From the NCBI RefSeq assembly GCF_016031625.1, contig NZ_JACCHP010000005.1:124001-188000 (forward strand): 64,000 nucleotides of DNA. Reading direction: 5' to 3'. A program made the position numbers and the translations under genes. The stretch comes from Bradyrhizobium agreste. GTDB lineage: Bacteria > Pseudomonadota > Alphaproteobacteria > Rhizobiales > Xanthobacteraceae. The number at the start of each line of letters is the position of its first letter. Within the stretch, counting starts at the first letter, position 1. This document shows positions 39,655 to 47,636 of this stretch, one piece after another. The notes beneath the pieces were generated by a model that ran no database searches, was not told the origin of the DNA, and saw only the letters and a program-made list of their open reading frames with translations.

Positions 39655-40097
39655 AGCTATTCCTCCGCGTGGCCCACCCGCGCGCTCAAGCTAGCACTTC
39701 AGGCGCCAGAGGGAAGGCGGCTCAGGCGGTCGCATCTCGGCCTCGGCCTAGCGGCGCTGAAAAGCTCCAGGCCTCAGTGCGTAAGCTGACGGCCGCGTGC
39801 GAGGCCGAGGTCAAGTGCCGGAAAATCAGCAACAGATTGGTGGGTCATATAGAAACGGGAAATGTCCCTGCCATACTTTCGGGGATGCACCCATTTGGTC
39901 TCGGTCTAGAGGGGTCGCTAGACGCCGAGTTATTACGATTTTGCAGTCACCTCAACTTCCGACGCCGCCCACCAGACGCGGACGCCGGTTCGCGCGCGGG
40001 ACGCGAACTTTCCGCTCTATCCCTGTGAACGGATTTCTAGCTACACAGCGTCAAAGGGGCGATGGGCCATAACCGGACACAGCGGCTGCTAACACGC
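39655..40097. other. Gene-poor segment with repeat copy 1
   Basis: About 440 bases without a convincing gene and visibly less GC-rich than the core regions. It holds the left copy of the ~89-bp direct repeat (39911-39999). Nothing else is recognised. Confidence 0.5.
39911..39999 (-). repeat. Imperfect direct repeat, copy 1 (duplicated lysR 3' end)
   Basis: It matches 43481-43568 with roughly a dozen differences and one indel over 89 bases. Read on the minus strand it still encodes ANRRPRLVGGVGS and a TGA stop, the C-terminus of the LysR protein at 43521-44147, followed by the same downstream sequence. The rest of a lysR gene is absent here. Confidence 0.8.
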
Positions 40098-41075
40098 TTA
40101 TTCAATCACCTCATCCGCACGGGCGAGCAAGGATGGAGGCACAACAACTTTCAAGGCATTAGCCGTCTTTATATTGATGACCAGCTCGAATTTTGCCGGC
40201 TGTTGAATTGGAAGCTCGGCTGGTTTGACGCCTTTGATGATCTTGTCGACGTAAGCTGCGCCTCTCTTGAAAAGATCAACGAGGTCCGGGCCGTAGCTCA
40301 TGAACGCTCCCATTTCGGTAGCATCGCGATAACCAAAGATCGTCGCTAGTTGTGCTTCCCGCGCAGCCTCAACGATATTGCGCCGATACGTCCATAGGAG
40401 TCCTTCTGGAAACACAATGAGCCCTTCAACGTTTCCGCGAAGCGAACGGAACACAACATCAATGTCTTCCGCTCGGCGCACATCGTACGCGTTGAGAGTA
40501 AGCTTTTCCGATTGCGCTGCCCGCTCTACCGCATCGAGGTAGAAACGGCTGCCAGGATTTGCAGAGTTCCAAAGCGCACCAATTCGAGTAATTTTAGGAG
40601 CGGCTTCGTGCAGAAGCTGGAGCATTTTGGCGTTTGTTTCGGGCGTGACCTCCAAGGAGAAGCCCGTCAAGTTGCCACCGGGATGGGAGATGCTCGCAGC
40701 TAAGCCGCCTCCCACGGGATTAACAACGGCAAGCGCGACGATTGGTGTCTGTACTATAGCTTTCTTGGCGGCAACAGCCGGAGGATGACCGGCCGTGACA
40801 ATCACGTCCGGCTCGCTTTCCGCCAGCTCGCGCGCGACCTCCTCGTACTGGCTCTCATGGCCAGCCATCCAGCGGTACTGGATCGCAAGATTGTGTCCCT
40901 CACTATAGCCTAACTCCTTCAATCCTCGTCTGAAGGAATCCGCAAGTGGGTTCGGACCAGCCGCAACCGAAAAGAAAACAACTCGCCATACCTTTCCTGA
41001 TTGCTGCGCACTAACCGATTGCGGCACGAGCATAGTGATAATCGCGCTCGTAATGAGCCTTCGTCTATCGATCAT
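40098..41075 (-). CDS. Orphan ABC-type substrate-binding protein (ABC_sub_bind family)
   Basis: 325 residues, behind a clear AGGAGG site. The N-terminus MIDRRRLITSAIITMLVPQS (ending VSAQQ) is a signal peptide. The two-lobed periplasmic fold is recognisable from LADSFRRGLKELGYSEGHNL, the IVALAVVNPVGGGLAASISH segment, PGGNLTGFSLE and LWNSANPGS. The family (Pfam ABC_sub_bind) is greatly expanded in Bradyrhizobium, often without permease or ATPase genes, as here. Ligand unknown. The gene is less GC-rich than its surroundings. Confidence 0.88.
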   Translation of the reverse strand: MIDRRRLITSAIITMLVPQSVSAQQSGKVWRVVFFSVAAGPNPLADSFRRGLKELGYSEGHNLAIQYRWMAGHESQYEEVARELAESEPDVIVTAGHPPAVAAKKAIVQTPIVALAVVNPVGGGLAASISHPGGNLTGFSLEVTPETNAKMLQLLHEAAPKITRIGALWNSANPGSRFYLDAVERAAQSEKLTLNAYDVRRAEDIDVVFRSLRGNVEGLIVFPEGLLWTYRRNIVEAAREAQLATIFGYRDATEMGAFMSYGPDLVDLFKRGAAYVDKIIKGVKPAELPIQQPAKFELVINIKTANALKVVVPPSLLARADEVIE

Positions 41076-41329
41076 GCGACGGTCCTCCTAAAAGTTCGAT
41101 TTCCGCCTAGCAACGGCACGCTACACCCGCGTTCCTGCTCGTGAAAGAAGGTCGCAGCGTGAGAGGTGGATTGAAGCCCCTTGGCTGCCCTGTTAATTCC
41201 GCTTGGGTCAAAAGCGGCAGTCTACGCTGCCTGCAAGCCGCTTCCGGTCTACACGAGACAGCCGACGCTTGGGCAAGCTTTGAGCTAGGCAACACCGGGC
41301 CATAATCGCACAAAGGTCCGGCTTCGCAG

Positions 41330-41869
41330 CTACTTCGGATTGCGCGGGAACGGGATGAACCCGTCCCGGTTCGGCATTCGCACCTCCGGCAACGAGTGCG
41401 CATCGATTACATCGTTCGGCCCAATGATCCCGTTGAGATGGAGGATGTAGGCCGAGACTGCGTAGACTTCGTCCGCGGTGAGCGATTTTGTATCTTGGAA
41501 TGGCATTGCGCGACGGACATAGTCGAACAGGGTTGTTGCATAGGGCCAGAAACTTCCCACAGTTTTTATCGGTGTTTTATCCGGCGCCAGTGTGCCGATG
41601 CCGCCGACGAGCGCTCCAGCGAGCGCGACTTTGGGCCTCTCTCCCTTCTCGCCGTGGCAGGCCTGACATTTCGCTACATAGATGGCCTCACCCTCGATTG
41701 CGGTGCCTCGGCCAGGCGGCAGACCTGCGCCATCCGGTCCGATGCTGATGTCCCACGGGGTAATATCGGCCGGCGCGATCGGCTGCCCGAGCTGCGGGGC
41801 TTGGGCCTGTGCCGCCGGTGCGATGGTCAGCATGGATATGCACACTGCAATGGGTTTAAGCGTAAACAT
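41330..41869 (-). CDS. Cytochrome c subunit partnering a sulfite dehydrogenase
   Basis: 179 residues from the ATG at 41869, with GGGGAGGTC upstream. The signal peptide MFTLKPIAVCISMLTIAPAA is followed by one haem-binding CQACH (Cys68, Cys71, His72), and RRAMPFQDTKS offers a methionine axial ligand. It overlaps the end of the upstream molybdoenzyme gene by 14 bases, so the two are made together. It should accept electrons from sulfite or sulfane oxidation and pass them to the respiratory chain. It is much shorter than classical SoxD and closer to SorB-like single-haem partners. Confidence 0.85.
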   Translation of the reverse strand: MFTLKPIAVCISMLTIAPAAQAQAPQLGQPIAPADITPWDISIGPDGAGLPPGRGTAIEGEAIYVAKCQACHGEKGERPKVALAGALVGGIGTLAPDKTPIKTVGSFWPYATTLFDYVRRAMPFQDTKSLTADEVYAVSAYILHLNGIIGPNDVIDAHSLPEVRMPNRDGFIPFPRNPK

Positions 41870-43127
41870 TGCTGACCTCCCCCATCTCGTCAATTCGCCA
41901 GCTTGCGATGGCGTTGTAGTGGTAGACCCCACGAAAGCCGCGTTCAGCCGCGAACTGCGCGCGTGTTGGCTGTACCATGCCGGTGTCGTCAGTGGCGCGA
42001 CTCTGCAGCACGGCGGGACCGCCGTTCCATTGCCATGCCGTGCGGAAGCGTACGGGCGCCTTTGGCAGGATCGGGCCCTGCAAAGCCGCCGGCGCCCAGC
42101 TTCGTCCGCCGTCAGCCGACACGTCGACCTGCCGGATGCTGCCGTTGCCCGACCAGGCAAGCCCGGAGATCTCGTAGAATCCCGGGTCCCTCAGCGCGAG
42201 CCCCGGCGACGGCCGCGTGATGACGGATTTGACTTCGATCGGAAACACGAACTGCCAGGCCTTTTCGTCTTTGAGCAGGATCGTGTACTTCGATGTTTCG
42301 TCTTTGGTCATGGCGGGGCCAGCAGTCAGCTTGAGCCGGCGCAGCCACTTCACATTCATGTTGCCCTCGAAACCAGGCAGCAGCAGCCGCAACGGATAGC
42401 CGTTCGAAGGCCGCACTCGCTCTCCGTTCTGATAGAGACAGAGCAGCGCATCATCCATCGCCTTGGTGAGGGGGATGCTACGGCTCATGGCGGCAGCATC
42501 AGCGCCCTCGGCGATCACCCAGCGTGCCTCAGGTTCGATGCCGGCTTCATCGAGCAAAGTGGACAGCCGCACGCCGGTCCATTCCGAGCAACCCAGCAGG
42601 CCGTGAATAGCCGCCACATTGAGCGGCTGGGCCTGAGGCGCGTTGAGCGCCAGGCTGTTGCCGCCACACTCGATGAAGGCGATGCGCGATTGCATCGGAT
42701 AGCGCGACAGCGCTTCGAGCGTAAACACAAGCGGGCGCTTCACAAGTCCATGGATCACCAGCCGGTGTTGATCGGGATCGATTTCTGGGACGCCGGAATG
42801 GCTACGTTCGAAATGCAGACCGGATGGCGTGATCATTCCTTCGAGCATGTGCAGCGGCGTGCGTGACGAGCCGACACCGGGTGGGTTCGGAGGCGGCGGA
42901 AATACTTTGACCACCTTGCTCTCGAACGGTGACGGCTGCCCATAGCCCGCAAATCCCGTACCCGGCACCTTCATCCAAGGCTGCACCGCAAGGGGTTCTG
43001 CCGATCCGCAGGATAAGCCCGCAGCGGTCGCACCGACAACGAGCGTGCCTTCGAGAAAGACGCGGCGGCTTAGAATTCCATTGCCCGCCGCCGGATCGAC
43101 TAGTTCGGGATGTGTTTTTCTGATCAT
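41856..43127 (-). CDS. soxC: Sulfite dehydrogenase, molybdenum subunit (SoxC type)
   Basis: 423 residues from the ATG at 43127; a GTG three codons earlier is possible. A Tat signal (LSRRVFLEGTLVVGATAAG) sends the folded enzyme to the periplasm. The oxidoreductase molybdopterin domain carries the molybdenum-ligand cysteine at 154 in RIAFIECGGNSLALNAP; LLLPGFEGNMNVKWLRRLKL and the dimerisation domain (LAWSGNGSIRQVDVSADGGR) follow. Known relatives oxidise sulfite or protein-bound sulfane to sulfate. No other sox genes lie nearby, so a stand-alone sulfite dehydrogenase with its cytochrome is the best reading. Confidence 0.88.
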   Translation of the reverse strand: MIRKTHPELVDPAAGNGILSRRVFLEGTLVVGATAAGLSCGSAEPLAVQPWMKVPGTGFAGYGQPSPFESKVVKVFPPPPNPPGVGSSRTPLHMLEGMITPSGLHFERSHSGVPEIDPDQHRLVIHGLVKRPLVFTLEALSRYPMQSRIAFIECGGNSLALNAPQAQPLNVAAIHGLLGCSEWTGVRLSTLLDEAGIEPEARWVIAEGADAAAMSRSIPLTKAMDDALLCLYQNGERVRPSNGYPLRLLLPGFEGNMNVKWLRRLKLTAGPAMTKDETSKYTILLKDEKAWQFVFPIEVKSVITRPSPGLALRDPGFYEISGLAWSGNGSIRQVDVSADGGRSWAPAALQGPILPKAPVRFRTAWQWNGGPAVLQSRATDDTGMVQPTRAQFAAERGFRGVYHYNAIASWRIDEMGEVSNVYA

Positions 43128-43520
43128 GAGCAGCACTCGCTTATCGCGGTCAATTGAAGCATCTCGTTGCCCGCGCGCACGGCTAGCGCTCGGTGAGAGA
43201 CCGGCACAAGAGGACTGTCGGTTTTATTGAGCGTGCGATGCCAGCCGACGGCATTCCCTGCTGCCATTCGACAAGGAGACGTCGGCACGTCTCGAAAGCA
43301 GCTCCAAAGAAGCCTACAAGATCCAACGACTTTTCAAAAGACGTCCATTTTGACCAGAATGTCGCACAAACAAATCCGGTCAAAACCAGCGACTCGGATG
43401 TCGAGTTGGGTCATTTTCGACCAATGCAGCGGGCATTGTCGGCCGGTTGATTCCGCTTTGCTACAAGGAACACCGCTGCCGGGGTAGCTAGACGCCGAGT
43501 TATTACGGTTTGCGGTCACC
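43128..43520. other. Intergenic segment upstream of the sulfite dehydrogenase genes
   Basis: About 390 bases with no convincing gene. It should contain the soxC promoter, and its right end is the downstream part of repeat copy 2. AT content is higher than in the core regions. Confidence 0.45.
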
Positions 43521-43568
43521 TCAACTCCCGACGCCGCTGACCAGGCGCGGGCGCCGGTTTGCGCGCGG
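43481..43568 (-). repeat. Imperfect direct repeat, copy 2 (3' end of lysR)
   Basis: Same orientation as 39911-39999, about 3.5 kb away. It covers the last codons of the lysR gene (ANRRPRLVSGVGS, stop) plus about 40 bases beyond it. Both copies share GCTAGACGCCGAGTTATTAC at the downstream end. Confidence 0.8.
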
Positions 43569-44147
43569 CTTCTCGGCCAGCAGGGCGCGCAGCCACGCGC
43601 GGAAACTCACGACTTCGGGACAATCCGCCGTGCCCTCGGGCGCAATCAGCCAATCACCGAGACCCGATCCTTCATCGATCCTGTCGCAGCGATAGCCCGG
43701 ATGCCGGCCAAGACTGCGGGCGATCAACAGGTCGACTTTGCCTTCGACCAGCTCGTGCAGGCCGGCGGGCTGCAGCACGCGCAAACCGATCTCCGCATGC
43801 GCGCTGCGAAACGCCGCCAGGTCTAGGCGGCGCAGGTCGAGGCTGCCATGGACCCCCAATTGCAGCAGCACCGTGCCTGATGGTTTCAATTGCGAGGTCG
43901 CCTCGGCAATCTGGCGAAAGCCTTCGGAGATCCCGGGCAGATAGGCCTGGCCGGCTTCGGTCAGGATGAGCTGCTTATGCAGCCGCTCGAACAGTTGCAC
44001 GCCGAGGCGCGCCTCCAGGGCTTTCACCTGCTGTCCCACGGCCGCGGGCGTGACGTGCAGTTCGTGGCCGGCCAGCTTGAAGCTGAGATGGCGCGCCGCG
44101 GCCTCGAAGGCGCGGAGCGCGTTGAGCGGGGGAAGGGCGTATGTCAT
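43521..44147 (-). CDS. LysR-family regulator with shortened effector domain
   Basis: 208 residues, about 90 fewer than a normal LysR protein. The winged helix-turn-helix (about 1-62: LPPLNALRAFEAAARHLSFK, then VTPAAVGQQVKALEARLGVQ) is of the GcvA type and complete. The effector domain begins normally (SGTVLLQLGVHGSLDLRRLD) and runs to RHPGYRCDRIDEGSGLGDWL, then jumps to the C-terminal PEVVSFRAWLRALLAE, so the middle is missing. It is divergent from a Rid-family gene, its probable target. The protein may still dimerise and bind DNA, but ligand sensing is doubtful. Confidence 0.8.
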   Translation of the reverse strand: MTYALPPLNALRAFEAAARHLSFKLAGHELHVTPAAVGQQVKALEARLGVQLFERLHKQLILTEAGQAYLPGISEGFRQIAEATSQLKPSGTVLLQLGVHGSLDLRRLDLAAFRSAHAEIGLRVLQPAGLHELVEGKVDLLIARSLGRHPGYRCDRIDEGSGLGDWLIAPEGTADCPEVVSFRAWLRALLAEKPRANRRPRLVSGVGS

Positions 44148-44277
44148 CGCAACCGCACTTTGACACCGATGGGCCGCGGGCTTGCAATAGATTTTCTTGC
44201 GCTGAACTGCAGGAATGATGCTTTGCGCGGCCGTGATGCCTCCGGATACGTTTGACCCGCAAATCCGGAGAAACGCC

Positions 44278-44670
44278 ATGTCCCCAGCCCACATCGTCAG
44301 CCACAATCCCGCAACGGTTCACCCGCCCGCCGGCGGCTACAGCATGGGACTAGAGCTGAAGCAGCATCGCCGCCTGCTGTTCATCAGCGGCCAGGTCCCT
44401 GAAAAATCCGATGGCACCGTGCCCGACGGCTTCGAGGCGCAATGCGAGCAGGCCTGGCGCAATGTCAGGGAAGTGCTCGCCGCGGCAGGTCTCGGCGTCG
44501 AGCACCTGGTCAAGGTAACCACGTTCCTGACCGACCGCGGTCAACTCGTCGCCAACCGCGCCATTCGTCGCGCGATGCTCGGGGAGCACGAGCCCGCGCT
44601 GACGGTCGTGGTCGTCGAGACCGTCGATAGCAAATGGCTGCTGGAGATCGAGGCGATCGCCGCGGAATGA
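44278..44670 (+). CDS. Rid-family (YjgF/YER057c/UK114) protein
   Basis: 130 residues with GGAGA before the ATG. The fold is clear from LLFISGQVPEKSDGTVPDGF, QCEQAWRNVREVLAAAGLG, VKVTTFLTDRGQLVANRAIR and LTVVVVETVDSKWLLEIEAI. True RidA enzymes, which deaminate reactive imines, need an arginine in the (P)AR(S/T) motif of the active site; here the matching segment reads EPALTVVV, with leucine in its place. It is therefore likely another Rid subgroup, not an imine deaminase. It is divergent from the shortened lysR gene. Confidence 0.88.
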   Translation: MSPAHIVSHNPATVHPPAGGYSMGLELKQHRRLLFISGQVPEKSDGTVPDGFEAQCEQAWRNVREVLAAAGLGVEHLVKVTTFLTDRGQLVANRAIRRAMLGEHEPALTVVVVETVDSKWLLEIEAIAAE

Positions 44671-44820
44671 AGCGGCGTCGCCCAGGCGCTGGCGGGTGGC
44701 GCAACCTACTGCAATTTCCGCTTCTCGCGGTTGCCATTGAATGTGAAGGCGGAGCGTTAGTCTCCATGCATGACTCTCGGCGATACAGCTGATCCCCGAT
44801 CGCCCTTCTGCCGCCACATC

Positions 44821-44900
44821 GTCATTGCGAGCGCAGCGAAGCAATCCAGAAATGCATCCGCGGACAGTGTCCTGGATTGCTTCGCTGCGCTCGCAATGAC
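44821..44900. repeat. Perfect 29-bp inverted repeat (REP-like)
   Basis: The arms at 44821-44849 (starting GTCATTGCGAGCGCAGCGAA) and 44872-44900 are exact inverted copies around a 22-base loop. Its sequence type is one of the dispersed palindromes I recall as common in Bradyrhizobium intergenic regions. It may end transcripts from both flanking convergent genes. Confidence 0.85.
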
Positions 44901-45034
44901 GGAGGATGCACCGGCCTTTCAAAGCCGCTGCCGATGATGACATCCTAGCCCTGTTTTGCCCGACGAGTCAAAGCGGCTTCGGTAAATCCGTAAGCCCATG
45001 ACGCGCGCCGGCAAGTCATTGATTCCGCTGGCCC

Positions 45035-45061
45035 TGGCTACTGTGCATGGGGTTGTTTTCG
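45035..45061 (-). repeat. 27-base dispersed repeat, copy A (3' untranslated)
   Basis: On the minus strand it starts CGAAAACAACCCC and ends CACAGTAGCCA, identical to 58388-58414. It lies 22 bases past the stop of the sugar permease gene, in the sense orientation. Confidence 0.85.
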
Positions 45062-45082
45062 CACTTTTTGTTTGGCGGCCGT

Positions 45083-46108
45083 CTACTCCGCCGCCTTCTC
45101 CCTCAAGCGCTGCGCATAGACATTGATGACCAGCGCCGCCAACAGGATCAGGCCGCGGATCAGGATCTTGAGGAAGCTGTCGATGTTGACGTGGTCGAGG
45201 CCGTTGTTGAGCACGCCGAGCACGAACAGCCCGACGATGGTATTGCCGATGCCGCCGCGGCCGCCGAACAGGCTGGTGCCGCCGACCACGACGGCGGCGA
45301 TGGAGTCGAGCAGGTAGGTGTCAAACTCGTTCTGCTGCGCGCTGCCGAAATGGGCAACGCCCAGCATGCCGCCGATCCCTGCGCACACTGCGGAGATCAC
45401 CATGACCGCACCGAGGATCAGCTTGACGTTGAGACCCGAATATTCGGCTGCCTCGCGGTTTCCCCCGACCATGTACACGTAGCGGCCGAAGCGCGTGTAG
45501 GTCAGCACCAGATGGCCCGCGAGCAGCATGATGGCGGCGACGATGACGATCCAGGGGATGCCGCCGATCGAACCCGAACCGAGCGTCGTGATCAGGCTCG
45601 GCACCTTGTAGGCGATCTGGCCGCGGACGAGGAGCGCGGAGATGCCGGCCGCGATCTGCATCATCGCCAGTGTCATGATGAAGGAGGGGATGCCGATCAC
45701 GGTCAGCCCCAGCGCGTTGACGAGGCCGAGCAGCGCGCAGAGCAGGAGCGACAGGATGATCGCGACCGCGCCGGGTAGGGGGATGTTGGCGATGTTGACG
45801 TAGGATTCCTGCAGCGTGAAGTAGGCGACCGCAATGCCGGTGACGTTGGCGATGCTGGCGATGGAGAGGTCGATCTCGGCGCAGAGGATCACGAAAGTGA
45901 GGCCGACGGCGATGATGCCCGTCACCGACACCTGGGTCAGGATGTTGCCGAGATTGTCGAGCGTCGCAAAGGAGGGACTGGCGAAGGCGAAGAAGCCGGA
46001 CAGGAAGATCAGCGTCAGGAACGGGGCGATGTTGCGCATCTGAGAGCGCAGGAAGGGCGCAAGGCCCCGCGTCCGTTGTCCCGTCGCCATGGCCGTCTCG
46101 CTGCTCAT
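45083..46108 (-). CDS. Sugar ABC transporter permease (RbsC/XylH type)
   Basis: 341 residues from the ATG at 46108, chosen because GGAG precedes it; a GTG overlapping the ATPase stop would add five residues. About eight to ten helices. Typical motifs of the CUT2 permease family are GIIAVGLTFVILCAEIDLSI, VMVISAVCAGIGGMLG and DSIAAVVVGGTSLFGGRGGI followed by GNTIVGLFVLGVLNNG. It forms the channel for the sugar bound by the periplasmic protein encoded at the head of this operon. Confidence 0.93.
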   Translation of the reverse strand: MSSETAMATGQRTRGLAPFLRSQMRNIAPFLTLIFLSGFFAFASPSFATLDNLGNILTQVSVTGIIAVGLTFVILCAEIDLSIASIANVTGIAVAYFTLQESYVNIANIPLPGAVAIILSLLLCALLGLVNALGLTVIGIPSFIMTLAMMQIAAGISALLVRGQIAYKVPSLITTLGSGSIGGIPWIVIVAAIMLLAGHLVLTYTRFGRYVYMVGGNREAAEYSGLNVKLILGAVMVISAVCAGIGGMLGVAHFGSAQQNEFDTYLLDSIAAVVVGGTSLFGGRGGIGNTIVGLFVLGVLNNGLDHVNIDSFLKILIRGLILLAALVINVYAQRLREKAAE

Positions 46109-46119
46109 GTGCTTCTCCG

Positions 46120-47622
46120 TCACGCCGCTTCCAGCAGGCGGTCCTTGCTGACCGGCTCGTTCTTGAATTCACGCACCAATGCGCCGCGCTTGAGCACGAG
46201 GATGCGGTCGGCCAGCGACAGCACCGTCTCCGGCTCGGTCGACAGCACGATGATCGCGAGCCCCCTCGTTCTGAGGTCGCGGACGATGTTGATGACGTCG
46301 TTCTTGGCGCCGACATCCATGCCGCGGGTCGGCTCGCACAGCACCAGCAGCTTGGGCGGGTAGGTCAGCCATTTCGCCAGCGCCACCTTCTGCTGGTTGC
46401 CGCCCGAGAGCATGCCGAGATCGAGGCCGACCACCGGCGGCCTGATCTGCAGCTGGTCGACCTGCCGTTTGGCGATGTCGCGCTCCTGCGCCGGCTTGAG
46501 CAGCAGCGAGGAGATGCGGTCGAGTATGCTGATCGAGATGTTCTTGTAGACCGGCTCCTGGTGAAACAGCATGTCGCGCCGGCTCTCCGGCACCAGCGCC
46601 ACGCCGGCGCGTCGTGCCGCCGCCGTGCTGGCGAAGATTTTCGGCACGCCTTCGACTGCTAGCGTGCCGCTGTCCGGCTTCAGCTTGCCGAACAGGATGC
46701 GCGACAGCTCCTGCTGGCCACAACCCATGAAGCCGTAAATGCCGAGCACCTCGCCGGCGCGGGCTTCGAACGAGACGTCCTGAAGGCTGCGGGACAGCGA
46801 CAGCTGGTCCGCCTCGAGAACGACCTTGCTGCCGCTCGGCTGCGGCAGCATCAGATCGTCGGTGTAGCTATGCTCGAGCGCCTCGCCGCCGCGGCCGATC
46901 ATGGCCTCGATCAGCGCGCCCTTGCTGGTTGCGGCGCTCGCCGTCTCCGCAACCTTCCGGCCGTTGCGGAATACGGTCACTGTGTCGGACACCAGCAGGA
47001 TGTCCTCGATGAAATGCGAGATGAAGACAATGGCAGTGCCTTCCTCGCGCAGCCGCCGAAGCGTTGTGAACAGGCGCTCGACCTCGGGCGGGGAAAGGGC
47101 GGAGGTCGGCTCGTCCAGGATGACGATGCGCGCGCCGGAGAACAGCACGCGCGCGATCTCGATCAGCTGCTGCAGCCCGATCGGAAGGTCGCCGAGCCGC
47201 GCCATCGGGTCGACGTCGATGCCGAAGCGGGCGAGCTGCTCGCCCGCCTCGCGCGCCATCCGCCGCCATTGCACGAGGCCAAGGGCGTTGGTCGGCTGGT
47301 TGCCGAGGAAGACGTTCTCCGCCACCGTCAGGTCGGGCGCGACGCTGAGCTCCTGGTGCACCATGGCGATGCCGGCGGCGTGCGCATCGCGCGCCGAGCG
47401 AAAATGCATGTCCCGGCCGTCGACCAGGAAGCGGCCGGAGAACTCGGTGTGCACGCCGGCGATGATCTTCATCAGCGTGCTCTTGCCGGCGCCGTTCTCG
47501 CCGACGAGACCATGGATCTCGCCGGGATAGAGCGCGAAGTCGACACCACGAAGCGCTTCGACGCCGCCGAAGCTCTTCGTGATGCCCTGCAGTTCCAGGA
47601 TGGGCTGTTGTCCCACGCTCAT
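46120..47622 (-). CDS. Sugar ABC transporter ATP-binding protein (RbsA/MglA type)
   Basis: 500 residues from the ATG at 47622; an earlier in-frame ATG at 47664 overlaps the upstream gene and is less likely. It has two nucleotide-binding halves as usual for CUT2 systems. The first is complete (GENGAGKSTLMKIIAG, Walker B IVILDEPTSALSPPE). The second has the usual degenerate Walker A (GFMGCGQQELSRILFG) with a normal signature MLSGGNQQKVALAKWL and LLVLCEPTRGMDVG. It lies between the binding protein (minus-strand upstream) and the permease. Confidence 0.94.
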   Translation of the reverse strand: MSVGQQPILELQGITKSFGGVEALRGVDFALYPGEIHGLVGENGAGKSTLMKIIAGVHTEFSGRFLVDGRDMHFRSARDAHAAGIAMVHQELSVAPDLTVAENVFLGNQPTNALGLVQWRRMAREAGEQLARFGIDVDPMARLGDLPIGLQQLIEIARVLFSGARIVILDEPTSALSPPEVERLFTTLRRLREEGTAIVFISHFIEDILLVSDTVTVFRNGRKVAETASAATSKGALIEAMIGRGGEALEHSYTDDLMLPQPSGSKVVLEADQLSLSRSLQDVSFEARAGEVLGIYGFMGCGQQELSRILFGKLKPDSGTLAVEGVPKIFASTAAARRAGVALVPESRRDMLFHQEPVYKNISISILDRISSLLLKPAQERDIAKRQVDQLQIRPPVVGLDLGMLSGGNQQKVALAKWLTYPPKLLVLCEPTRGMDVGAKNDVINIVRDLRTRGLAIIVLSTEPETVLSLADRILVLKRGALVREFKNEPVSKDRLLEAA

Positions 47623-47636
47623 GAAGATCTGGAGGC

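Larger units (their letters stand above)
44671..45082. other. Intergenic region between convergent genes
   Basis: About 410 bases with no gene. It holds the perfect palindrome at 44821-44900 and the 27-base dispersed repeat at 45035-45061. Confidence 0.5.

Noticed and set aside
39911..43568. An insertion sequence or transposon bounded by the 89-bp repeats
   Set aside because: No transposase or integrase is encoded between the copies, and the repeats are direct, imperfect and include coding sequence, so a simple IS is not supported.
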